From Comchoanobacter sp040266255 (GTDB lineage: Bacteria; Pseudomonadota; Gammaproteobacteria; Comchoanobacterales; Comchoanobacteraceae), in the NCBI GenBank assembly GCA_040266255.1, contig JBDQEV010000029.1, forward strand, positions 1 to 10,395: a DNA stretch of 10,395 nucleotides, in the 5' to 3' direction. Position 1 is the stretch's first letter; each line of letters begins with the position of its first letter. The notes below the pieces were generated by a model. That model saw nothing but the letters and a program-made list of their open reading frames with translations. It had not been told where the DNA came from and made no database searches. A program made the position numbers and the translations under genes. Shown in pieces: positions 1-5,652 of the stretch.

Positions 1-101
1 CTGTTATGTTCTAACATATTCCTGCATTTTCTTATATCAGTTTGTGTGAATTTGTAACCTTGCACTAATGGCCATAAGTTTTTTGGAAGATTACCAGGCA
101 C
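1..101 (-). CDS. Possible partial ORF running off the left edge
   Basis: The minus strand is open from about position 128 to the window edge, bounded upstream by a TAG at 131-129. The first usable start is GTG at 101-99, preceded by AAGGA only 3 nt away, which is closer than usual. The readable peptide begins V-P-G-N-L-P-K-N-L-W-P-L and has an ordinary mix of residues. It is divergent from the plus-strand gene starting at 193, so a real gene here would be consistent with the layout. About 40 open codons in AT-rich DNA can arise by chance, and I recognise no family. It may also be a gene remnant. Confidence 0.25.
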   Translation of the reverse strand, partial: MPGNLPKNLWPLVQGYKFTQTDIRKCRNMLEHN

Positions 102-132
102 AATTCCTTTATTTAAATAATCAACAACCTAG

Positions 133-162
133 TTGCAATTTACGTTATTTTCATTATATAAT
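133..162 (+). promoter_or_regulatory. Sigma-70 type promoter of the left membrane-protein gene
   Basis: The -35 box TTGCAA at 133-138 and a perfect -10 box TATAAT at 157-162 are separated by 18 bp. Transcription would start near 169, giving a leader of about 24 nt before ATG 193. This promoter occupies the TTG that an ORF finder takes as the start, and is the main reason for preferring the downstream ATG. Confidence 0.6.
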
Positions 163-192
163 TCTGCCTACATTAATAATAAATATAATAAT

Positions 193-873
193 ATGCTTTC
201 AATTAAACACTTTTATTTCTTAGACACTCCACAAATGTGGTTAACATACTATGCTATATCTATCATATCTTTTACTGGTGTAATTATTTATGCAAGAATA
301 AACAGCAACTCATACCTTTATGATCAAATACTATACTTTATGGGAAACATCCCTGAGAGAATGAAAAGTGAGCACTCTGCAGCAATCATCAAAAAAATAT
401 GTATTGATTGTCTGAAAGACCATAAATATCTCGCCGAGTTAGTGATTTGTGAGCCTTGCCCTAATCTAGAACTCATGAGCAACTCTTCTAGAAACTATCC
501 TTCAATCTCTGCAATTTCAAACTGTACTGTTGAGGAGATCCAAATAGCAACCAATGATACATCAAGTCCTGGTTTATCTCAGGAAGATGCATTGCATGAT
601 ACATTTGTTATGGCGTTACTTATTGCAATATTTTATTCCACAAACTCTTTTTGGAAATCATTCAGAGACTACAAGTCACTCAACCCGGTTAAGACTGACT
701 CCCCAAGCAAGCTGATGGCATTAGCAGAAAGAGGTAATCAAGATCCCACTACACCTGATAATATACACACAATGAGTGATGATAGTGACTCATTGACTCA
801 ACATGGCGGTGATACAAATGCTGCTAGATCGGTATCTAGACAATTGATCTTTACTGCTTGTTCGGAGCTATAA
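193..873 (+). CDS. Hypothetical two-span membrane protein with paired CxxC motifs
   Basis: This is a 226-residue protein that I do not recognise. The reading frame is open from TTG 133, but that codon lies in a -35 box, so ATG 193 is chosen; no Shine-Dalgarno precedes either start. A hydrophobic helix lies at about residues 15-33 and a second at about 137-150. Between them is a loop of roughly 100 residues with two CxxC pairs, C70/C73 (CIDC) and C86/C89 (CEPC), plus C111. Basic residues after the second helix (KSFRDYK) suggest that both ends are cytoplasmic and the cysteine loop is periplasmic, where disulfides or a metal site are possible. The last 75 residues are polar, rich in Ser, Asp and Thr, and probably disordered. 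Its 3' end overlaps the convergent permease gene by 23 nt. It is monocistronic with its own promoter. Function unknown. Confidence 0.6.
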   Translation: MLSIKHFYFLDTPQMWLTYYAISIISFTGVIIYARINSNSYLYDQILYFMGNIPERMKSEHSAAIIKKICIDCLKDHKYLAELVICEPCPNLELMSNSSRNYPSISAISNCTVEEIQIATNDTSSPGLSQEDALHDTFVMALLIAIFYSTNSFWKSFRDYKSLNPVKTDSPSKLMALAERGNQDPTTPDNIHTMSDDSDSLTQHGGDTNAARSVSRQLIFTACSEL

Positions 874-1723
874 TTTCACTCATTTTATGCTTCTTGGTTA
901 ATCCTAATAATGTAATGATAGCCAAGGCAGAGATTAATTTATAATCACTGGGTGGAAAGCCCTGACTCAGAATTAATCCACTCAGTTGCTGAAACACTAA
1001 TGCACCAATTATAGGTGAGGAAATTTGTTTGAACATTGATTGCTTCATATTGAATAGAGCCTCGCCTAGCATCAGTGCAGCAAGTGCATTTAAAATTATT
1101 CCTACCCCCATATTAATGTCAACATATTGATTTAAAGAAACACTCACTGCACCCGCAAGTCCCGATATCATTCCTGAAAAATAAAACCCACTGCATAGAT
1201 AAATTTTATTATTAATACCAATTGACATTGTATACGACGGGTTATGTCCTACCGCCCTGAATTTAAGGCCAATCACTGTTCTTAAGAACAAATAAAATGT
1301 ACTACACACCAATAGTAATACCATAAAAATAATGATCATCTCATCATGTACAAATAAACGTCCAAATAAGTGAGGCTGATTGAACAAGCTGATATTTGGC
1401 ACACCCATGATTCGTAAATTAACACTATACGTCATACCACTGATAATCACACCTGCCAACAAACAGTTAATACTATATTGCAAATGCAGCATCACTGTTG
1501 CTAGACCCACTAAGCCACTCAGCACACTAGCACCAATGAGTGATTGAACTGGGCCAAAGCCAGATAATAGAAACACCCCCATTAAAGTACCACCTAGAGT
1601 ATACGCACCTTCTGCACTTAAGTCGGGTAAATTTAAATACCGAAAAGGAATCATCAATGCAAAAGCCAATAAAGCCAGCACGCCCCCCTGAATAAAACCA
1701 CTATATAGTATGCTTATGCTCAT
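851..1723 (-). CDS. ABC transporter permease, TrpXYZ-like (COG4120, BPD_transp_2 family)
   Basis: This 290-residue inner-membrane protein is hydrophobic almost throughout. The N-terminal stretch RYLNLPDLSAEGAYTLGG matches the conserved N-P-D-L-(T/S)-x-(D/E)-G-(S/A) region of this permease family. The cytoplasmic coupling segment G-L-K-F-R-A-V-G-x-N-P at about 150-160 is followed by Gly-rich helices and VDINMGVGIILNALAALMLGE, another family hallmark. It would form the channel of an importer with the ATPase and binding protein encoded upstream. The start has a good SD (AGGAG, 6 nt spacing) and lies 9 nt after the ATPase stop, so it is co-transcribed as the last gene. The substrate cannot be read from the sequence. 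Characterised relatives include the streptococcal tryptophan transporter TrpXYZ, but the family also contains many members of unknown substrate. Confidence 0.9.
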   Translation of the reverse strand: MSISILYSGFIQGGVLALLAFALMIPFRYLNLPDLSAEGAYTLGGTLMGVFLLSGFGPVQSLIGASVLSGLVGLATVMLHLQYSINCLLAGVIISGMTYSVNLRIMGVPNISLFNQPHLFGRLFVHDEMIIIFMVLLLVCSTFYLFLRTVIGLKFRAVGHNPSYTMSIGINNKIYLCSGFYFSGMISGLAGAVSVSLNQYVDINMGVGIILNALAALMLGEALFNMKQSMFKQISSPIIGALVFQQLSGLILSQGFPPSDYKLISALAIITLLGLTKKHKMSEIIAPNKQ

Positions 1724-1732
1724 TAAAATCTC

Positions 1733-2452
1733 CTATGTAACGAGTTGAAAGGATTGTAATAAGTCTAATAAACTACTCATACACAGCACTGACTTCTCTT
1801 GAGCTGATAGATCAATGACCTTTCTTCCTTCATGTAATACAACTAATCGATTTCCATATAGCAACGCATCACTGAGCTGATGTGTAATCATCATTGTTGT
1901 TATATTTCTCTTTTTAACTTCCATGGTTGTGTTCTTCATTAATAACTTCTGCATCCGCGGATCTAAAGCTGACGTATGCTCATCTAATAGCAATACCTCA
2001 GGATTATGCATCAATGCCATAACCATAGCTGCTTGCTGCCTTTGTCCTCCAGACAGTTGAAAAAGTGGTGTAGAAAGATATGGCATCAATGGAAAACTAG
2101 ATTGTTTCAGGCATGCCTTAATCTTGTGTTCTACAGTTTGATATAGTTGCAAACTTAACTTTGACTTTAATAAATATGATAAGGTTAAATTTTCAAGCAG
2201 TGTCATCTCTTTAACACTTGAATGATTGACATCCTGAGAGACAATTGACACTGAACCCAAATCATTTCCGAGCGTTATTATCCCACTGTCTGCTTCTTCC
2301 TTACCTGATATCAACTTAAACAACGTTGATTTACCTGAACCATTAGCGCCCAATATCATACAAAAGTCACCCGTATTTAGTGTTAAACTAAAGTCTTGTA
2401 CTGCAAAACTATTCTTGGCATATGATTTCGTTAAATGATCAATACTTAACAT
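1733..2452 (-). CDS. ABC transporter ATP-binding protein (COG1101 / PhnK-like group)
   Basis: This 239-residue ATPase drives the importer encoded with it. All nucleotide-binding motifs are intact: Walker A GANGSGKST at 35-43, Q-loop VSQD near 71-74, signature LSGGQRQQ from 133, Walker B VLLLDE at 153-158, D-loop SALD at 161-164 and switch His191 in MITHQ. The sequence DEHTSALDP, with His in place of the usual Pro after the catalytic Glu, is typical of the ATPases that accompany TrpX/TrpY-type proteins and supports placement in that subfamily. Only 3 nt separate its start from the stop of the binding-protein gene, and its SD (GGAG, 6 nt spacing) sits at that gene's end, so expression is probably coupled. 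Length is close to the family norm of about 250. Confidence 0.93.
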   Translation of the reverse strand: MLSIDHLTKSYAKNSFAVQDFSLTLNTGDFCMILGANGSGKSTLFKLISGKEEADSGIITLGNDLGSVSIVSQDVNHSSVKEMTLLENLTLSYLLKSKLSLQLYQTVEHKIKACLKQSSFPLMPYLSTPLFQLSGGQRQQAAMVMALMHNPEVLLLDEHTSALDPRMQKLLMKNTTMEVKKRNITTMMITHQLSDALLYGNRLVVLHEGRKVIDLSAQEKSVLCMSSLLDLLQSFQLVT

Positions 2453-2455
2453 CGT

Positions 2456-3421
2456 TTACTCCAATACCTCAACTTGCTTTTGTAAGCCATCATAGATTAA
2501 GTGATAATGCTCAAACTGTGACTTAGAAATCACACCTTGATGATTTTCAAAAGATGGATACAGAACTGTATTCTCTTTGATTCGTTCTTGATCTAATACT
2601 TGTTTGACTAACTGTGCTGCATTATGGCCAACCTGTTCATAACTGACACCAAAGCTTGCTGCAACAAGTTGGTCTCTAACCGCTTGAGCATCCATATTAA
2701 TGACAGGAATATGCATTTGATAAGCGGACTTGGCTATAACCGGCAGTGTTGGCTGAATGGGTCCACTAGTACCAACGATAATCATATCGACTTTGTCCTT
2801 AAACTTTAAGACTGTAGTTGGTACATCTGTAGCACTATTCACTGCAAGGCTCATTAATGCAATATCATATTCTTTGGTTGCAGCTTCTAGCTCTTTTTTT
2901 AGCACTAAATCATTTGCTTCTGATATTGCATACAACACTCCTACTCTTCTAGTTTCTGGCTTGATAGTCAGCATGAACTTCAACAGTTGTGAAAGGTCTT
3001 GTTGATCACTGCTTACTAATACAGGCTGGCCATTTTGTTCTGCAACCCCAACTGCAAATGGATCTGCTAAAGTACTATAAACCACTGGTATATTATGAAC
3101 AGTACCTTTCACATATTGAGAAACAGGTGTTGTCATGGCAACCAGCACATCTGGTTTTTGACTCACCAGTACCGCTATCATTTGACCAATTAAACTTGTA
3201 TCAAACCCAACATCCTGATAATAAAACCTAATATTCTTCCCCTCAATCAACCCCATTGAGGCTAATGAAGACTTTAAACCTTTAACAGATGCATCAAGTG
3301 AAGCATGTGGCCCATAGTTTGCTATCGCGACCAAAGGCAAATCATTTTTCCTTGGCGTACCGTTGTACACCAAATATATCGCAAACAAAACAATTAAAAC
3401 GCTGATTTTTATAACTTTCAT
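2456..3421 (-). CDS. ABC transporter substrate-binding protein (ABC_sub_bind, PF04392 / COG2984)
   Basis: This 321-residue protein has one N-terminal hydrophobic segment (about residues 5-20) and no lipobox cysteine. It may be a secreted periplasmic protein or stay anchored by that helix. It shows the family's two-lobe type I periplasmic-binding layout: VAIANYGPHASLD, then GL-x-EGKNI at about 57-62, the hinge-region motif VGVLYAISEAND matching the common G-V-(L/I)-Y-N-x-x-E-A-N form, and VAASFGVSYEQVGHNAA near the C-terminus matching the family's A-x-(Y/F)-G-x-x-Y-x-x-x-G. The usual I-T-G-V-S-D segment after the first lobe is degenerate here (PVLVSSDQQD). It is the first gene of the importer operon, with a strong SD (AAGGAG, 8 nt spacing). 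The ligand is unknown; amino acids, including tryptophan, are candidates by family. Confidence 0.9.
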   Translation of the reverse strand: MKVIKISVLIVLFAIYLVYNGTPRKNDLPLVAIANYGPHASLDASVKGLKSSLASMGLIEGKNIRFYYQDVGFDTSLIGQMIAVLVSQKPDVLVAMTTPVSQYVKGTVHNIPVVYSTLADPFAVGVAEQNGQPVLVSSDQQDLSQLLKFMLTIKPETRRVGVLYAISEANDLVLKKELEAATKEYDIALMSLAVNSATDVPTTVLKFKDKVDMIIVGTSGPIQPTLPVIAKSAYQMHIPVINMDAQAVRDQLVAASFGVSYEQVGHNAAQLVKQVLDQERIKENTVLYPSFENHQGVISKSQFEHYHLIYDGLQKQVEVLE

Positions 3422-3463
3422 AGAAGAACTCCTTGTGATTAAAATATTAACTCAATGTCAAAT

Positions 3464-3526
3464 TTAAAACTGGCCCTCAGGCCACAAGGCATAAAAAACA
3501 ATATCAGTAGAATGAATTAGAAACAT
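3464..3526 (-). CDS. Possible 20-codon leader peptide ahead of the importer
   Basis: ATG at 3526-3524 opens a 20-codon frame ending in TAA at 3466-3464, with the SD limited to a weak GAG about 9 nt upstream. Its single TGG (Trp) codon, codon 15, lies at 3484-3482, inside the left arm of the hairpin that ends in a short T-rich tract. That geometry resembles an attenuator, but one Trp codon and a 5-bp stem are weak support, and the ORF may be chance. Confidence 0.2.
   Translation of the reverse strand: MFLIHSTDIVFYALWPEGQF
3471..3484 (-). terminator. Small hairpin with T-rich tail in the importer leader (attenuator-like)
   Basis: On the minus strand TGGCC-TGAG-GGCCA forms a 5-bp GC-rich stem with a 4-nt loop, followed by GTTTTAAATTT. 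It lies about 50 nt upstream of the binding-protein start. It is too short for a strong intrinsic terminator; a regulatory or partial-termination role is possible. Confidence 0.3.
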
Positions 3527-3562
3527 AGGATGCACTCAGTAAAAAAAGATTATAGAAAATAA

Positions 3563-3580
3563 GTTGGTCTTATCGCCAAC
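3563..3580 (-). other. Inverted repeat in the importer leader
   Basis: GTTGG and CCAAC arms enclose an 8-nt loop, followed on the minus strand by TTATTTTC. If transcription starts at the 3639-3668 promoter, this hairpin lies in the leader. If the TATAAT at 3549-3554 is used, it lies in that promoter's spacer and upstream region and could instead be an operator. Confidence 0.35.
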
Positions 3581-3638
3581 AATGCAGAGTATAATTTCCT
3601 ATATTTGAGTACATGTTTTGTCCATTAACAACACTCAG

Positions 3639-3668
3639 ACAATACCCTTTTAAATATCAAATTGTCAA
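3639..3668 (-). promoter_or_regulatory. Candidate promoter of the ABC importer operon
   Basis: On the minus strand a perfect -35 box TTGACA (3668-3663) is followed after 18 bp by TATTGT (3644-3639), 4 of 6 matches to the -10 consensus. Transcription would start near 3632 and give a leader of about 210 nt to the binding-protein start. A competing element, TATAAT at 3554-3549, would give a leader of about 120 nt. Confidence 0.45.
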
Positions 3669-3860
3669 ACACCCACCCCCCCTTCAAATCAACTATACAT
3701 TAATTATCAGCCCCTTATTTAGCACACTTGTATTTTTGTCATTGAAGATAGATCTGTCACAAAAAAATACACCACAAGCTTAAGTGACTTACTCAATTTG
3801 TAGGATAAAGCAAATACCCCAATTGTTTATAATCTTACAAAGAGCACCACCCGCCTCAAT

Positions 3861-3885
3861 GATACCTAGCACTTTCTAAGGTATC
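3861..3885 (-). terminator. Bulged inverted repeat just after the peptide operon
   Basis: The arms GATACCTAG and CTAAGGTATC pair over 9 bp with one bulged A and a short loop of about 6 nt. It begins 18 nt past the stop of the last operon gene. No T-tract follows on either strand, so it is not a textbook intrinsic terminator. It could be an mRNA 3'-end stabiliser, a weak terminator, or a protein-binding palindrome. Confidence 0.35.
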
Positions 3886-3902
3886 GATGTATATAGCATT
3901 TT

Positions 3903-4673
3903 CTATACTTTTGCATAATATCTTCTCAATTGATCTGCGGTTTTTCTTAATGTATCTGGACTATACTGTTGTTCACTGAGCTTAGGACATACACCGTAAA
4001 AAACATACTCTTTGCTTTTTTGGAAGTAAAACTCACCATAACTTAATTGAAAATTCTTTGCGAGCAAGATTAACTTTGAGACAATGTCTTTCGGTAAAGT
4101 TATCCCAAGCCACATCCCATATTTATCATGAAATACAAAAGGGATATACAACCATGGCTTTTGCATTGTTTCAACATACATTTGTTGGCCAAGCATGCCA
4201 TGTGGTTGAAACCATAAATAAGCATATCCTATCGCAGCAAAACTAGGCTTTGTAAAAAGACTTATCCTTGGTGTATTTAATTTTAAACTATCTGCCATCT
4301 TCAAAAGTGTTTTCATCTGATAATATGAAATACTCAATTGACCATAGTGAATAGGATTAAGCACCTTTTGAGAATAAAACATAGAGAGTATATAGGCCTG
4401 CCAAGCAGATTCAACATACTTTTTATCTATAGGATGATAAATCCACAACGCTTTTTTTACCGCATAAAATACCTCATGTAAAATCAGGCACTGACTTAAG
4501 TTATAGATCTGATTATTAAAGCACCAATAGTGCTCTCGATTCTCTAATTCAACCTTAATTTCAACTTTATGAACCAGATCATTGACGCTAATCATGACTG
4601 CACTTGAACCCATCTGGTTTGCAATACAATCAAAAAACTGACCACCCTGGTGTAGTAGTATCCATTTAGTCAT
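3903..4673 (-). CDS. Degenerate ATP-grasp-like partner protein (pseudo-ligase)
   Basis: This 256-residue protein belongs to no family I recognise directly, but by hand it aligns along its length with the ATP-grasp ligase encoded just upstream. Residues 104-140 (VLNPIHYGQ..., ending LNTPRISLF) match that protein's 95-129 (VINRPKHT..., ending ILIPNSIVIA). Residues 204-237 match its 223-260. The catalytic signature is lost: the ligase's GIDW is YGEF here, and the metal-binding E-V-N-P is G-V-C-P (G227, C229). It therefore probably cannot hydrolyse ATP in the usual way and may act as a subunit that binds the peptide or regulates the enzyme. Its start overlaps the ligase stop by 8 nt, so translation is likely coupled. 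It is the last gene of the operon. The alternative is an unrelated fold with chance resemblance. Confidence 0.7.
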   Translation of the reverse strand: MTKWILLHQGGQFFDCIANQMGSSAVMISVNDLVHKVEIKVELENREHYWCFNNQIYNLSQCLILHEVFYAVKKALWIYHPIDKKYVESAWQAYILSMFYSQKVLNPIHYGQLSISYYQMKTLLKMADSLKLNTPRISLFTKPSFAAIGYAYLWFQPHGMLGQQMYVETMQKPWLYIPFVFHDKYGMWLGITLPKDIVSKLILLAKNFQLSYGEFYFQKSKEYVFYGVCPKLSEQQYSPDTLRKTADQLRRYYAKV

Positions 4674-5502
4674 TTATACCTAACCTTTTTTTTAAACACT
4701 GAGTAATCTCTGTCTGCTTTGTATACTGCTCATAGAATGCATATCCTGGTGAGGGATTGACTTCGAGTAGATAATACTGACCTTTCTCCTCCATCCAGTC
4801 AATACCAGCAAAACGTAACGAAAAATATTGCATTAATTGAAAGCACTGGAGCTTCAATGATGTTGGAATATCCTTCTTTTGCATTTTCATTGAACGGTCA
4901 TAACGATAATCAACCCGTTTCGATGCAATATAATGCACAAATACATAGTGATCTAATACATGAACCCTAAAGTTTTTTCGACCACAATCTTGCTGAAACA
5001 AAACCGGTTCATGTACTTTCTTCCTATAGTTATCTTTAACTTTTTCCACAATAGATCGATGTGAACTGATTGATTTGAAAATCTGCTGTGTTTGATCTTT
5101 ACCTCGATACTGATTCGCAATAACAATACTATTAGGAATCAATATGTCTAAATCTTTCGCAACTTCTAACTGCAGTACTTTTGAAAAATTATGCATTGTA
5201 TGCTTCGGGCGATTAATCACGCTGGGATAGCACTCATCTAACAACCAATTAAGATAATCATATTGACTACGATTCTTCGAATTTGGAGCTGGCATCAGCA
5301 TTCGATTATATACATGAGTTACCTGCATGTGGGAGATTTCTCCCCCACATGGCAACTTCCAACCATCTTCATTAAGCTGTATGTCTTCTCCCAGTCTTCT
5401 CATCTCAATAAAAATAACTTGTGGATACCTTTCCACATCCAATGATCTAAAAAAATGTTGAATAACTACATCTTCACAGCTCCCAATAATCAAGGTGTAC
5501 AT
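4666..5502 (-). CDS. ATP-grasp (RimK/MvdD-like) peptide-modifying ligase
   Basis: ATP-grasp ligases activate a carboxylate as acyl phosphate and join it to an amine or hydroxyl. This 278-residue cytosolic protein has an N-terminal domain (about 1-90), then INRPKHTMHNFSK (96-108) and ILIPNSIVI (120-128), which match the start of the ATP-grasp core, a candidate ATP-contacting Lys in IVEKVKDN (151-158), LFQQDCGRKNFRV (168-180), and the C-terminal GIDW (233-236) and LLEVNPSPGYAFYEQYT (245-261). The metal ligands D235, E247 and N249 are all present. The E-V-N-P-S-x-x-x-x-x-x-E-x-x-T layout is closest to ATP-grasp enzymes of graspetide (microviridin/marinostatin) systems, which are usually somewhat longer, around 310-330 residues. 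It starts 3 nt after a 48-codon gene that is its likely substrate. The alternative is a RimK-type enzyme adding glutamate to a protein C-terminus. Confidence 0.85.
   Translation of the reverse strand: MYTLIIGSCEDVVIQHFFRSLDVERYPQVIFIEMRRLGEDIQLNEDGWKLPCGGEISHMQVTHVYNRMLMPAPNSKNRSQYDYLNWLLDECYPSVINRPKHTMHNFSKVLQLEVAKDLDILIPNSIVIANQYRGKDQTQQIFKSISSHRSIVEKVKDNYRKKVHEPVLFQQDCGRKNFRVHVLDHYVFVHYIASKRVDYRYDRSMKMQKKDIPTSLKLQCFQLMQYFSLRFAGIDWMEEKGQYYLLEVNPSPGYAFYEQYTKQTEITQCLKKRLGIND
5326..5351 (-). repeat. Near-palindrome (strong hairpin) inside the ATP-grasp gene
   Basis: CATGTGGG and CCCACATG form 8-bp arms, extended inward by AG/CT around a two-base bulge, over 26 nt. It covers codons 51-59 of the ligase, about 155 nt after its start and about 180 nt past the end of the small peptide gene. 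In the mRNA it would be the strongest visible hairpin of the operon. It could limit read-through or protect the upstream part of the message so that peptide exceeds enzyme; this role is inferred. Confidence 0.55.
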
Positions 5503-5505
5503 GTA

Positions 5506-5652
5506 TTATTCCCATATGCCATGATCCACCATTGCACATATATCATCCTTTCCTTCCTTTCCATCTTTACCCTCTTTACTGAATGGTTTGCGGAACTCAG
5601 ATGGGTGCATTGTCTCAATACGATTCAAGTTTAATTTAGCTTTTCTATTCAT
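5506..5652 (-). CDS. Candidate precursor peptide of the ATP-grasp system (48 aa)
   Basis: ATG at 5652-5650 opens 48 codons ending in TAA at 5508-5506. It has a good SD (GGAG, 6 nt spacing), overlaps the upstream gene's stop by 8 nt and ends 3 nt before the ligase start. The N-terminal half (residues 1-25) is basic and leader-like, ending SEFRKPFS. Residues 26-37 are four tandem tripeptides, KEG-KDG-KEG-KDD, followed by ICAMVDHGIWE, with one Cys, one His and a C-terminal Glu. Alternating Lys and Asp/Glu are the side chains that graspetide ligases join as amides or, with Ser/Thr, as esters. I infer that this is the substrate: a leader followed by a core from about residue 26. No secretion signal is visible. 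The alternative is a small regulatory protein whose C-terminal Glu is extended by a RimK-like reaction. I know of no described core with this repeat. Confidence 0.75.
   Translation of the reverse strand: MNRKAKLNLNRIETMHPSEFRKPFSKEGKDGKEGKDDICAMVDHGIWE

Larger units (their letters stand above)
3422..3902. other. 480-bp non-coding stretch between two minus-strand operons
   Basis: No convincing gene is present. From right to left on the minus strand it holds a bulged inverted repeat after the peptide operon (3861-3885), a run of C/G (about 3671-3682), the best importer promoter (3639-3668), a second candidate -10 box TATAAT at 3549-3554 with TTGGCG 19 bp upstream, a hairpin at 3563-3580, a very short ORF at 3464-3526, a hairpin at 3471-3484, and the SD of the binding-protein gene. 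The importer mRNA would therefore carry an untranslated leader of about 120-210 nt. I see no RNA gene of a family I recognise. Confidence 0.6.

Noticed and set aside
133..192. TTG start at 133 giving a 20-residue longer membrane protein
   Set aside because: The TTG is the first half of a TTGCAA -35 box with TATAAT 18 bp downstream, so these bases are probably untranslated promoter and leader.
2624..3231. Three plus-strand ORFs of 61-82 codons inside the binding-protein gene
   Set aside because: All are antisense to a gene with clear family motifs and show no ribosome sites or recognisable domains.
3422..3902. T-box or other known riboswitch in the importer leader
   Set aside because: I could not find a T-box sequence, an extended specifier stem, or the conserved core of any riboswitch I know; only short isolated hairpins are present.
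5551..5580. Purine/pyrimidine-rich low-complexity run (TTTCCTTCC type) as a simple DNA repeat or hairpin site
   Set aside because: It is fully explained as the codons of the KEG/KDG tripeptide repeats in the small peptide gene, with varied synonymous codons.
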